A stretch of DNA of 64,000 nucleotides. It comes from Maribacter cobaltidurans. GTDB lineage: Bacteria > Bacteroidota > Bacteroidia > Flavobacteriales > Flavobacteriaceae. Within the stretch, counting starts at the first letter, position 1, and the number at the start of each line of letters is the position of its first letter. Shown one piece after another: positions 45,733 to 56,300 of this stretch. The stretch spans positions 124,001 through 188,000 of the forward strand of contig NZ_CP022957.1 in assembly GCF_002269385.1 (NCBI RefSeq), in the 5' to 3' direction. Under the pieces are notes generated by a model that was not told the origin of the DNA, did no database searches, and worked only from the letters and a program-made list of their open reading frames with translations. The translations under genes were made by a program, and so were the position numbers.

Positions 45733-46983
45733 TTATTGGGATTCCTCTTCTACCTCCTTGGGTATTGTTACTCTTTCTCCCTTCCTATAGGCAACTATAT
45801 AGGCGGAAGGATACCCCGTTCTAACAGCTTTGGCCTGTAACATTTTTGCCTCCCGATAAGATTGCGTTCCCCCGTACATGTATCTGAACAAATTGTTGTA
45901 GGGTTCTTTGGATAATTGAGGTAACCCTTTAAAATTTTCAGGGGTTAAAGCCAAATCCTTACTACTGGCCATTAATTGGACTTTGTAGATTATTGCGTTT
46001 TCATTGGGCGCTTCAACTTCTTTTTCCGTTTGTACAATTATAGTTTCCTCCTTTTTCTTTTCGGGCTCTTCTTTCGGCTTTTCAATTTTTTCTTCAAGTG
46101 AGCTATCCTCGGCAGGTACTTTAACGGCAATCACATTTTGACCTTCGTCTTCTACTATTTTTTCAGGCTCCTTAATAGTTGAAACCTGGGTGATTTGGCC
46201 TACTCCCTGTACCTCTTTCTTGTATTTTAAGATGGCATCCGCAATGGCGGTTCCCATTTCTGATTGTCCTTTTTTTGAGTTTAAATATCCCCCTTCATCC
46301 TTATTGGTCAAAAATCCCGTTTCCACTAAGACACTTGGCATAAAGGTCTGATGCAAAACGATAAAACCGGCCTGTTTCACTTTTCTGTCAGTCCTCTTTA
46401 GTCTGCCGGACATGTTATCTTGTATATTTTTAGCCAATGCTATACTCTGATCCAGAAATTCCTCCTGCATGATGGTCAGTCCAATTACGGATTCCGGGGA
46501 GTTAATATCATAATCGGCATATCGGGTTTCATAATTATCCTCCAAATAGATTACGGAGTTTTCCTTTTTGGCGATTTCAAAATTTTGCTTGTTGGCGTGT
46601 AGTCCCAAAACAAAAGTTCCAGCACCATGGGCATCCGAAGAATGGGAATCACAATGAACCGAAACAAAAAGGTCCGCGTTTGCCTTATTGGCAATCTCCC
46701 CTCTCACAAACAGATCTACAAAAGTATCGTCCTTTCTGGTATATATGACCTTTATATCCTTATTGGCAGACAGAATTTCCCCAACTTTAAGCACTATGTT
46801 AAGGGCAATATTCTTTTCCAAATAACCATTTCCTAGGTTGCCCGGATCATGGCCACCATGACCCGCATCCAACACCACAATAAATGGGTCATCGGGCAAG
46901 GTGCCGTTTTCCTTACCATACATAAAGGAAATCGGAAGAATAAGCAATAAAACAAAGAAAACAACGGGTGATTTAAATTTCAT
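45733..46983 (-). CDS. N-acetylmuramoyl-L-alanine amidase with C-terminal SPOR domain
   Basis: A 416-residue exported peptidoglycan amidase. The signal peptide starts at ATG 46983 (MKFKSPVVFFVLLLILP), preferred over the frame opening at 47013. The Amidase_3 domain (about 35-250) has the zinc motifs VLDAGHGGHDPG, LEKNIALN, SVHCDSH and VETGFL. A Glu/Lys-rich linker (about 265-335) leads to a SPOR-like domain (IYKVQLMASSKDL to SAYIVAYRKGERV) that targets septal glycan. It is divergent from lptD with 143 bp between starts. Confidence 0.93.
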   Translation of the reverse strand: MKFKSPVVFFVLLLILPISFMYGKENGTLPDDPFIVVLDAGHGGHDPGNLGNGYLEKNIALNIVLKVGEILSANKDIKVIYTRKDDTFVDLFVRGEIANKANADLFVSVHCDSHSSDAHGAGTFVLGLHANKQNFEIAKKENSVIYLEDNYETRYADYDINSPESVIGLTIMQEEFLDQSIALAKNIQDNMSGRLKRTDRKVKQAGFIVLHQTFMPSVLVETGFLTNKDEGGYLNSKKGQSEMGTAIADAILKYKKEVQGVGQITQVSTIKEPEKIVEDEGQNVIAVKVPAEDSSLEEKIEKPKEEPEKKKEETIIVQTEKEVEAPNENAIIYKVQLMASSKDLALTPENFKGLPQLSKEPYNNLFRYMYGGTQSYREAKMLQAKAVRTGYPSAYIVAYRKGERVTIPKEVEEESQ

Positions 46984-47059
46984 ATTCTTATAAATATTTA
47001 CACCTTCCTTCATGGTTAAATTTATGGTAATACCCTATAACGGGAATAAAAAATATATG

Positions 47060-47067
47060 TAAGTTTG
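47060..47067 (+). promoter_or_regulatory. Candidate -7 element of lptD
   Basis: TAAGTTTG fits TAnnTTTG and lies 60 bp before the chosen TTG start of lptD; no clear -33 TTG is seen. A transcript beginning near 47074 would contain a 19-codon frame at 47081-47140 that overlaps the lptD start. Confidence 0.35.
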
Positions 47068-47126
47068 ACATCTGAATCTAATGGCTTACAGATTGCCAAA
47101 CCTTTACAAAAATAGGATATATCGCC

Positions 47127-49862
47127 TTGCAATCAAATAAACAGTACGTACTTTTCCTATTCCTACTTTTTGTTGGTGTATTTTCCCTAACAGCACAGGA
47201 GGGTAAGGTGGTTCCATTGGAAATCAAAGCACAGCGAGATACCATTGTAGCCCCACTTCTACCAAGACCTATCTTAAATGATAGTGTAACAAGGGATTCC
47301 CTAGAAAGGGATTCCCTGAATCAAAAACCTCCGTTATTACTGGATAACATTACCTATAAGGCCAAAGACTTCGTAAAATTAAGCCAAAAGGAAAATAAAA
47401 TTTATTTGTACAACGAGGCGGAAATCTATTATCAAGATACGGAATTAAAGGCTGGGATAATCATTATGGATTACGTTAATAACGAAGTATATGCCGGGAG
47501 GTTAAAAGATTCCTTAGGCAACTATACCCAACTTCCCTATTTTAAGCAAGGCTCCAATGTGGTGATTCCAGATTCCATTCGTTTTAATTTCGATACCCAA
47601 AAGGCCATTATTTGGAATTCCAGAACGGAACAACAAGCAGCTGCCGGACAATTGGGCAGTGACGCTATGAAAGTCTATGCGGAAATTACCAAAAAAGAAA
47701 ACGACTCCGTCTATTTTCTCAGCGAAGCGAAAATAACCACTGCACAAGACACCATAAATCCAGATTATTACATACGGGTACGAAAGGCAAAATTCGTTCC
47801 CAAGAAAAAGGTAATAGCAGGTTTTAGCAATCTTTATATTGCCGATGTCCCTACCCCAATTGCTATGCCCTTTGCTTATTTTCCTCTGGGCGTGGGTAGT
47901 GCCCCTGGCGTGTTGATGCCCACTTTTGGAAACGACCCGGACAGAGGTTATTTTTTGCAGGATTTTGGATACTATACTCCTTTGGGAGATTATGCCGATG
48001 TGACTTTAAGTGGTGATTTCTATACTAACGGTAGCTGGGGTTTTAGAACGGCTTCAATATACACCAAACGCTATAAATACAGGGGGAACATTAATTTTAG
48101 ATATGAAAACTTGGTAAACAGCCAAAAAGGTTTTAGCGATTATAGTTTGAGCAAAAACTGGAATTTACAGTTCTCTCATTCCCAGGATCAAAAGGCAAGT
48201 CCCAATTCCAGGTTTTCTGCATCGGTCAATTTAGGTAGCAGTGAATATTATAGAAATTCATTGCAGCAACGGAATTTGCCCAATACCCAGAACAATACCC
48301 TTTCCTCCTCCATATCCTATTCCAAAACATTTCCGGCTTATCCATCGGTGAACCTAAGTGTTACCGCAACACATTCACAGTTGACCTCCCCTTCGGCAAC
48401 GGCAACCAACACTGACAACATAAACATGACCTTGCCCACATTTCAGGCAAGTATGGAACGAATTTTTCCCTTTGCCAAAAGAGATGGTATTAAAAAAGGA
48501 GCCATACAGAACATAAATTTTCAATACGATGTAAATGCACAAAACCGGCTCACTACAAACGATGAGGACTTTTTAACAGGAAGGATGTTCGACAATTCAA
48601 AAATTGGAGCTCGGCATCGAATTCCGATCAGTACAAACTTTAAAATAGCCAAATATTTTAGTGTGACCATGGGGGGGAATTATGAGGACGTATGGACCAT
48701 GGAGACCTACGAACGGAGTTTTGATCCTGAAACGGAGCAGGTGGTAATAGATAGTGTTTCCGGTTTTGACCGTTACAATCAATATAATCTCAATGCCAGT
48801 ATTGGAACCACCCTTTATGGGACTTTTAATTTTGGGGAAGATAAAAAAATACAGGCTATAAGACATGTTGCCAGGCCTACACTTAGCTATGGTTATGCCC
48901 CTTCCTTTGAACAGTATTACGATGAGTACGAAGAAGGCATAAACGGTGAAGGCAGGGTAGTACAGTACAGTAGGTTTGATGGCACCTTGAACGGTGCGCC
49001 AAGATTGGGACGTTCCAACAGTTTAAGCTTCTCCTTGGCAAATACTTTGGAAGCCAAGGTACGCGACAAGGATTCCACAAAAATAGAACCTAAAAAGATT
49101 CCCCTTTTAAGCAATTTGAACATTTCAACATCCTATAATTTGGAGTCGGACTCCTTGCGTTTAAGTCCATTGAACATTAATGGGGGAACCAATATTCTAA
49201 ACAACAAAATGTCCATAAACTTTTCGGCCGGCTTGGATCCCTATGCCATTGATAATAACGGAAGACGCATCGATACTTGGAATATTGATAATGGGGGTAG
49301 CTTGTTTAGATTGACCAGGGCCAATGCCAACATTTCGTATTCGATTGACAGTAAGATGTTTGAAAAGAAAAAAGATGATGGTAATGGGGAGGAAGAGGAA
49401 GAGGACCCATTTGATTATGTGGCCCAGAGTGGTGGTAGAACGGACGATCTTTTTGGTAGGGCGGACAGCTTTAGGGACAATCCAAGAGAACAAAGCGAAA
49501 AAGGCGATGTGGAGAACCCTATTTATGGCACCAAAATACCGTGGAACTTTAGGTTGGCCTATTCAGCAAGTTACTTGAACAGTGCTAGACAGAATGAATT
49601 TAGTTCCCACTCGTTAATGTTTTCAGGGGATATAGAATTATCACCACGATGGAAAGTTGGTGGTTCTTCAGGTTATGACTTTAAAAACAAAGGTTTTACC
49701 TTGACCCAATTACGTTTTCAAAGGGATTTAAAAAGCTTTTCCATGCGTTTTAACTGGACCCCATTTGGTCAGTATAGAAGATGGTACTTTTTCATAGGAA
49801 TCGATGCTTCCATATTAAGTGACTTGAAATGGGAAAACAGAAGTCAACCCTTTAGAAACTAA
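47127..49862 (+). CDS. lptD: LPS-assembly outer-membrane protein LptD-like
   Basis: A 911-residue outer-membrane protein. A signal peptide (QYVLFLFLLFVGVFSLTAQ) is followed by an OstA/LptA-like beta-taco domain (about 75-240; KIYLYNEAEIYYQDTELKAG) and a large beta-barrel region with many alternating aromatic strands to the C-terminus. Length and layout match Bacteroidota LptD, which inserts LPS into the outer leaflet. The start is a TTG at 47127 because no in-frame ATG precedes the signal peptide. It is divergent from the amidase and 11 bp before ridA. Confidence 0.85.
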   Translation: MQSNKQYVLFLFLLFVGVFSLTAQEGKVVPLEIKAQRDTIVAPLLPRPILNDSVTRDSLERDSLNQKPPLLLDNITYKAKDFVKLSQKENKIYLYNEAEIYYQDTELKAGIIIMDYVNNEVYAGRLKDSLGNYTQLPYFKQGSNVVIPDSIRFNFDTQKAIIWNSRTEQQAAAGQLGSDAMKVYAEITKKENDSVYFLSEAKITTAQDTINPDYYIRVRKAKFVPKKKVIAGFSNLYIADVPTPIAMPFAYFPLGVGSAPGVLMPTFGNDPDRGYFLQDFGYYTPLGDYADVTLSGDFYTNGSWGFRTASIYTKRYKYRGNINFRYENLVNSQKGFSDYSLSKNWNLQFSHSQDQKASPNSRFSASVNLGSSEYYRNSLQQRNLPNTQNNTLSSSISYSKTFPAYPSVNLSVTATHSQLTSPSATATNTDNINMTLPTFQASMERIFPFAKRDGIKKGAIQNINFQYDVNAQNRLTTNDEDFLTGRMFDNSKIGARHRIPISTNFKIAKYFSVTMGGNYEDVWTMETYERSFDPETEQVVIDSVSGFDRYNQYNLNASIGTTLYGTFNFGEDKKIQAIRHVARPTLSYGYAPSFEQYYDEYEEGINGEGRVVQYSRFDGTLNGAPRLGRSNSLSFSLANTLEAKVRDKDSTKIEPKKIPLLSNLNISTSYNLESDSLRLSPLNINGGTNILNNKMSINFSAGLDPYAIDNNGRRIDTWNIDNGGSLFRLTRANANISYSIDSKMFEKKKDDGNGEEEEEDPFDYVAQSGGRTDDLFGRADSFRDNPREQSEKGDVENPIYGTKIPWNFRLAYSASYLNSARQNEFSSHSLMFSGDIELSPRWKVGGSSGYDFKNKGFTLTQLRFQRDLKSFSMRFNWTPFGQYRRWYFFIGIDASILSDLKWENRSQPFRN

Positions 49863-49873
49863 AAAATAATATC

Positions 49874-50257
49874 ATGAAAAAAATTATCAATACTACTAAG
49901 GCTCCTGCACCTATTGGCCCTTATAACCAAGCTGTTTTAATCGAGAATACTTTATATATATCGGGCCAAATCCCTATGAATCCAGTTACGGGAGAATTAG
50001 TAGAAGGAAACATTAAAGAGGAAACCAAACAGTCCATGGAAAATTTAAAGGCCATTCTACAAGAAGCAGGAATGACCTTTGATAATGTGGTGAAATCTTC
50101 TATTTTTCTCAGCGACATGAATCAATTTGCGGATGTAAATGAAGTTTATGCTTCATATTTTGAATCGGACACTGCTCCAGCCAGGGAAACCGTTGAAGTC
50201 GCCAACCTTCCAAAATTTGTGAATGTTGAGATTTCAATGATCGCCGTAAAGTTTTAG
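49874..50257 (+). CDS. ridA: RidA-family reactive-intermediate deaminase
   Basis: A 127-residue protein of standard RidA/YjgF length that hydrolyses enamine/imine by-products of PLP enzymes. Motifs: APAPIGPYNQAV, LYISGQIPMNPVTGELV, and the active-site Arg in SDTAPARETVEVANLPK. It follows lptD by 11 bp and is convergent with the kinase gene, whose stop lies 1 bp away. Confidence 0.94.
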   Translation: MKKIINTTKAPAPIGPYNQAVLIENTLYISGQIPMNPVTGELVEGNIKEETKQSMENLKAILQEAGMTFDNVVKSSIFLSDMNQFADVNEVYASYFESDTAPARETVEVANLPKFVNVEISMIAVKF

Positions 50258-50258
50258 C

Positions 50259-51110
50259 CTACATGTTTTCTTTATGGAATTCGACCAGACCTTCTATTGG
50301 TTTCTGACGAATTACCCCAACGATTAAATCGTTTCGTTTTAAAACTGTAGTAAGTTCGTCCCGTAGATAATATGCTATACTACCTACAAAATTGATCGGT
50401 ACTTTGGTTGCCAGGTCAAACTGCATAATGTAGTTGTTTATAAATTGCTGAAAACCCTTATCAATAACCCCCTTTGAGTATGGGTGATCCTTATTTTCAA
50501 TTAAAAACCTAGCAAATGTTGCCAGATAGGTATTTGGATTAGGCTGCTTGTAAAGGTTATCCTTGATAACATCTGCATCTAAATCGTATTGACTGGCAAA
50601 CTTTTCCGCCAAATCTTTTGGTATTTTATTGAAATAATAATCCCTAATTAATTTACGGCCAAAAAAATTGCCGCTGCCATCATCCATTGGTATGTAGCCC
50701 AATGAGGTTACTTTTTGATGTAACTTCTCTCCATCATAATAACTACAATTGGAACCCGTTCCCAAAATACAGACGATTCCTTGATGTCCTATTTTTGTGG
50801 TAGCGAAAATGGCGGCATAAGTATCCTCCTTAACTTCTGCCACGGCATTTGGAAAAAAGTCCTTAAAAATTTCCCTAAGGAACTTTTTCATTCGGTCCGT
50901 TCCGCAACCGGCCCCATAAAAAAACAAATGACTTACGTCTTCCCTATTTTTTGAAAGCTCAAAGTTATTCGCCAAGCGATCTTCAATAACATCTTTGGTC
51001 AGAACTTCAGGACTAAGCCCCAGTGTTTGGGTCAAAAAAAGCTTCTCCCCTTTATCATTCAATGCAATCCAATCCGACTTGGTCGCTCCACTATCCACAA
51101 TTAAAATCAT
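50259..51110 (-). CDS. BadF/BadG-type ASKHA kinase, N-acetylglucosamine-kinase-like
   Basis: A 283-residue sugar-kinase-like ATPase of the ASKHA superfamily. MILIVDSGATKSDWIAL is the phosphate-1 motif, ILGTGSNCSYYDG the phosphate-2/glycine motif, and DDGSGNFFGRKLIRDYY the helix contacting the sugar. Bacteroidota homologues are annotated as GlcNAc kinases, fitting recycling of cell-wall sugar, but substrate is not shown by the sequence. A terminator of the upstream gap gene separates the two. Confidence 0.85.
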   Translation of the reverse strand: MILIVDSGATKSDWIALNDKGEKLFLTQTLGLSPEVLTKDVIEDRLANNFELSKNREDVSHLFFYGAGCGTDRMKKFLREIFKDFFPNAVAEVKEDTYAAIFATTKIGHQGIVCILGTGSNCSYYDGEKLHQKVTSLGYIPMDDGSGNFFGRKLIRDYYFNKIPKDLAEKFASQYDLDADVIKDNLYKQPNPNTYLATFARFLIENKDHPYSKGVIDKGFQQFINNYIMQFDLATKVPINFVGSIAYYLRDELTTVLKRNDLIVGVIRQKPIEGLVEFHKENM

Positions 51111-51128
51111 AAACCCTGTATTTAAAAA

Positions 51129-51172
51129 ATAATCCTGAAAATAAGGAAAAAATACCTTATTAACAGGATTAT
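51129..51172 (-). terminator. Rho-independent terminator after gap
   Basis: Outer arms AATAATCCTG / CAGGATTAT and inner arms ATAAGG / CCTTAT form an interrupted hairpin. On the minus strand it is followed by ATTTTTTAAA. It lies 24 bp after the gap stop codon at 51196. Confidence 0.75.
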
Positions 51173-51195
51173 CATTATAATTATAATAGTCGGTA

Positions 51196-52200
<1,005 letters not shown>

Positions 52201-52223
52201 CTATTGTTTTTATCGATTATAAT

Positions 52224-53210
52224 TTAAGTTGTCATTATTTCAGAAACCCTAATAAGTTCCTTGTCTATTTTTGTATGTCCCTTTATAGCTTTATTAATGG
52301 GTGTAAGGGTTATCTGGTTATCCTGAACACCTACCATTAAATTGGTTTTACCTTCCAATAACGATTCTACGGCCTTTACGCCCATCCTACTGGCCAACAC
52401 CCGATCGTAGCAGGAAGGAGCGCCACCTCGCTGCATGTGTCCCAAAACCGAAACCCTAACGTCGTAAATAGGTAAATGTTTCTCCACATATTCCTTAAGT
52501 TCAAAAACGTTTTTACCTGTTTTATCCCCTTCGGCCACAATAACGATACTAGAAGACTTACCAGACTCCTTACTTCTTTTCAAAGACTCCAATAGGCGAT
52601 CTAAACCAAGATTCTCCTCGGGAATAAGGATTTCCTCCGCACCTGCACCAACACCAGCATTCAATGCTATATGCCCCACATCGCGACCCATAACTTCAAC
52701 AAAAAATAATCTGTTATGTGAACTTGCAGTATCCCTTATTTTGTCAATACAATCCACAACGGTATTCAAGGCCGTGTCAAAACCTAGCGTAAAACTGGTT
52801 CCAAATATGTCGTTATCAATAGTTCCTGGGATTCCCATTATAGGAAAATTATATTCTTGGTTGAATATCATTGCTCCAGTAAAACTACCATCCCCTCCAA
52901 TGACCACAAAGGCATCGATTCCTGCAGAAAGTAAATGTTCATGGGCCTTTTTCCTACCTTCAGGAGTCCTAAATTCTGTACACCTGGCAGATTTTAAAAT
53001 AGTACCACCCTTGTTGATAATATTATTTACGCTTCTGGCGTCCATTGGCTTAAAATCGCCTTCTATCATACCTTGATAGCCCCTATAGATCCCAACACAT
53101 TCAACCTTCATGTACGCACACGTTCTAACAACGGAACGTATGGCCGCATTCATTCCAGGGGAATCTCCACCAGAAGTAAGCACTGCTATTTTTTTTATGT
53201 TTGAAGACAT
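52224..53210 (-). CDS. pfkA: ATP-dependent 6-phosphofructokinase
   Basis: A 328-residue phosphofructokinase. LTSGGDSPGMNAAIRS at 11-26, GGDGSFTGA at 105-113 (Gly in the position that distinguishes ATP from PPi users), the catalytic PGTIDND at 128-134 and MGRDVGH are all present. Length matches the short bacterial tetrameric enzyme. It is the first gene of the pfkA-gap pair. The 173 bp before it hold no convincing promoter; CGAAATTA (53228-53235) is one mismatch from the minus-strand -7 box. Confidence 0.97.
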   Translation of the reverse strand: MSSNIKKIAVLTSGGDSPGMNAAIRSVVRTCAYMKVECVGIYRGYQGMIEGDFKPMDARSVNNIINKGGTILKSARCTEFRTPEGRKKAHEHLLSAGIDAFVVIGGDGSFTGAMIFNQEYNFPIMGIPGTIDNDIFGTSFTLGFDTALNTVVDCIDKIRDTASSHNRLFFVEVMGRDVGHIALNAGVGAGAEEILIPEENLGLDRLLESLKRSKESGKSSSIVIVAEGDKTGKNVFELKEYVEKHLPIYDVRVSVLGHMQRGGAPSCYDRVLASRMGVKAVESLLEGKTNLMVGVQDNQITLTPINKAIKGHTKIDKELIRVSEIMTT

Positions 53211-53383
53211 TCGAAAAATTAAGCCAACGAAATTAGTAAATCTTCTTTCAATTACGAAATATGCCTGCCATCCTTTTGACGAGGAATTGAAGAAAAAGAG
53301 AAAGCCTGTTACATTTTAACCAAAAAATGATGAAAACCTATATTTAATTAACATTTAAAGAACTGAAGAGACCAAAAAGGAAA

Positions 53384-56300
53384 TTAAAATGATTTTGGTT
53401 TTGCATAAAAATTAAGCAAACTATCCTTCCCCATACTGGATATGGGCGGTTGCACCGGTGGGACGGCAATAGTATTTAGACTGTCCTGCTTGTTGTCCTT
53501 TTGAAGAATTTTCCTGAAAAGTTCCCTAAAGCTATCAAAATCTACCTCATAGGATAAGCCGGCTCCTTGGGTAGAACCTTGCTGATCAGGAAGAAACGCT
53601 TGTATCTCACTTTGCCTGCTGAAAAATTTGGCACTTAAACTACCTTCCTCGTTCAATAGAACCTGAATTTCAAAATCCCCGGCAACAAGGGTTTCGCTTG
53701 CTCCTCCCACAGGTACCCCAACCTTTCCATTGAACAATACACGATCGGATATTTGTGTGGACACCGTTACACCGATTCTATCGTCCGTTTCCAAATCCGT
53801 ACTCTGTATACCTTGTTCATAAGACAGTCCAAAATTCAGCTTGTCGTTTCCTCCCCCCAAAAGAGAATTTAGAATACCTGAGGCACTTTGTACCAAATTA
53901 CCCGTAATCGCCTGCTGATTTATACCACTTTGTGCATTCACAAAATTTCCTTGGGCCAAAAGGAATATGGCGTTTTTTTCCGCGACCGTAGGGTCTTGCA
54001 ATCTATATTCCAATTCTGATTGTACAATGGAATTGGTGCCCGGAAAATCAATTCCAAACTCAATATCTGGATTTTGTAATTCGCCTGTCAGCTTAATAAG
54101 TACATCGGTAGGTATCCTCCTCGTGTATCCCTGGTTATCCAAAAGCGGTGCCGGATTAGCAGTCAGGGAATATACTGCTTCCATATCCAATTGGGCCTCC
54201 AATGGTTTTTGGTCCCAGTTTATAGTACCCCCGGGCTCCACTACAAAGGTCTTATCTATGATACCACCAAATTTATATCTGAACTGTCCGGTAACCACAA
54301 CGAAATCCCCATACATTTCGAACTTGCCGTTGGTATTGATCTGTATTAACAAGATACCTTCCCCGGTGCCCTTCAAAGAGCTTCCTGTCTTGGTATCCGT
54401 GACGATTTCCACCTCTGCTTCTGGAGTAACATCAAGGTTGAATTCCAATTCCAGCCCTTGGTAATCCTTTAATTGCCTTTGCTCGTCAATTGATTTAACC
54501 TTATCCTTCTCTACAAAATTGATAAAAGAGTAGTCGCCTACACTCGCCACATCGCTTAATGGTATTTTTAAGGAAGTGCCCCTAGCGGTTTCACCATCTA
54601 CAGTAATATTGAGCGCTGTTGTTGGTCCATATATTCTACCAGTTCCATTAAGGTATCCCGTACCGTAATACAAATCGCCCTCCTCAAATTCCGTGTTTAA
54701 AATCAAGAACCGGTTATTATTGGTATCCACATTGAAGTTGAGCACCCAATTATCAAAATAACTATGGGTGATGGTACCATCAAGATTGGCCCTTGTTCCC
54801 ATAGCAACATCCGAAAGTGCGATATTATCAAAATTAAATGTTTGGTTATCCAACCTTACTTTTGACCTTGGCGCAAAGGCATAGTCCACATTTAAATATG
54901 GAATGGCTATACCTGCATTATCTAGAGTAACCAGCCCATTAAAATTGGGATTGTCCACCGGACCCGTAATATTGACACGACCTTCCAAGTCACCCCGTAT
55001 ATGGTCAATTACGCCTTCACCCAAAGGATTGAAGGGTTCCAATGGGAACCTACTAAAGTTTGCCACTAGATTGGCGGTAGGCATATCTTCCCTATTCACG
55101 ATTTTACCCACAACCCCAAATTTCTCAATACCATTTTCAGATAATTGTGAATTAACCTGGAACTCCGTTAAATCCCTATTGCCCACAATACTAATGGCCA
55201 GATCCCCCATAGGTATATCATTGATTCCAAATTGATCTATGTTCAAATTGGAAGAAGGAAGATATATACCTTCCTTTTGAAGAATGTTCAGATTACCGTT
55301 TACCTCACCTTGCAATTTTAGACTATCGATTACCGGGGTTATTTTATTCAGGGATACTATTTTAAACTGAAGCTGAAGGTCCTTGTAGGTCGAGTCGGCC
55401 AGCTGTCCTCGCAACCTAATCTGTTCCTGTTCGTCATTGTTCATTACGATTTCCTCAATCGAAATACTGTCCAACGCCCTGTTTAGAATTACTTTGTTTT
55501 TGGAATTACCATCTTTGTTCAAAATCCATTTATTGCCCTTAAAACTCACATCCGAAGTTTTGAGACCAATTACCGATTTGTTTTCCGCATTAAAGGTGTG
55601 GTAAAAGTTGAGGTTGTAGCTATCATTGTACTCACTTCCCCCTTTAAATTCCGATCTAAAGAACAATGTATCCTTTAAAGTAGTGTTTATTAAATTGAAA
55701 TCCTTTACGTCATAGTAAGGGGTTTTTAGGTCCCCTACAGAAACATAGGTATTGAACAAAGGGTTTTTATTATCGATTTTCACCTCTATATTATCTGCTT
55801 CATTTCCAAACGCAACAATGCTTGGTGATTCGAAATTAAGTTTGAAATCTCCTTCGTCAGAAACAATCTTACCTTTTATGAATGTATTGGGATCAAACTG
55901 AACCTCAGGAAAAAATACATCCACAATTTTATTATAAATTTTGAAATTAAAACTCAGATTTTGTCCGCTTGAAATTTCAAATGGCCTGTAGTTGGTATAA
56001 ATACTACCTATAGAGTTTTGGACCAATTTCCCCAATTCCTTGACCCTAAAATTACCCTTCATATATCCAGTAATAATGTCGGGAGAATTAATATCGATTA
56101 CTCTCACAGAATCATTTTCAAAAGTGGAAGTAATGGTGAAATCCTCAAAATAGTACGTATCGTTTTTATTCTGGAAATTGGTCTTGGTAAAGTTTACGTC
56201 ACCTACTATATTATCCAAGGTATTCCCCTGAATATTCATACTTACATCGCCCTTGAAAATGGAAATACTATCATTAATAAAGTTTAGCCTTTTTAAGTCG

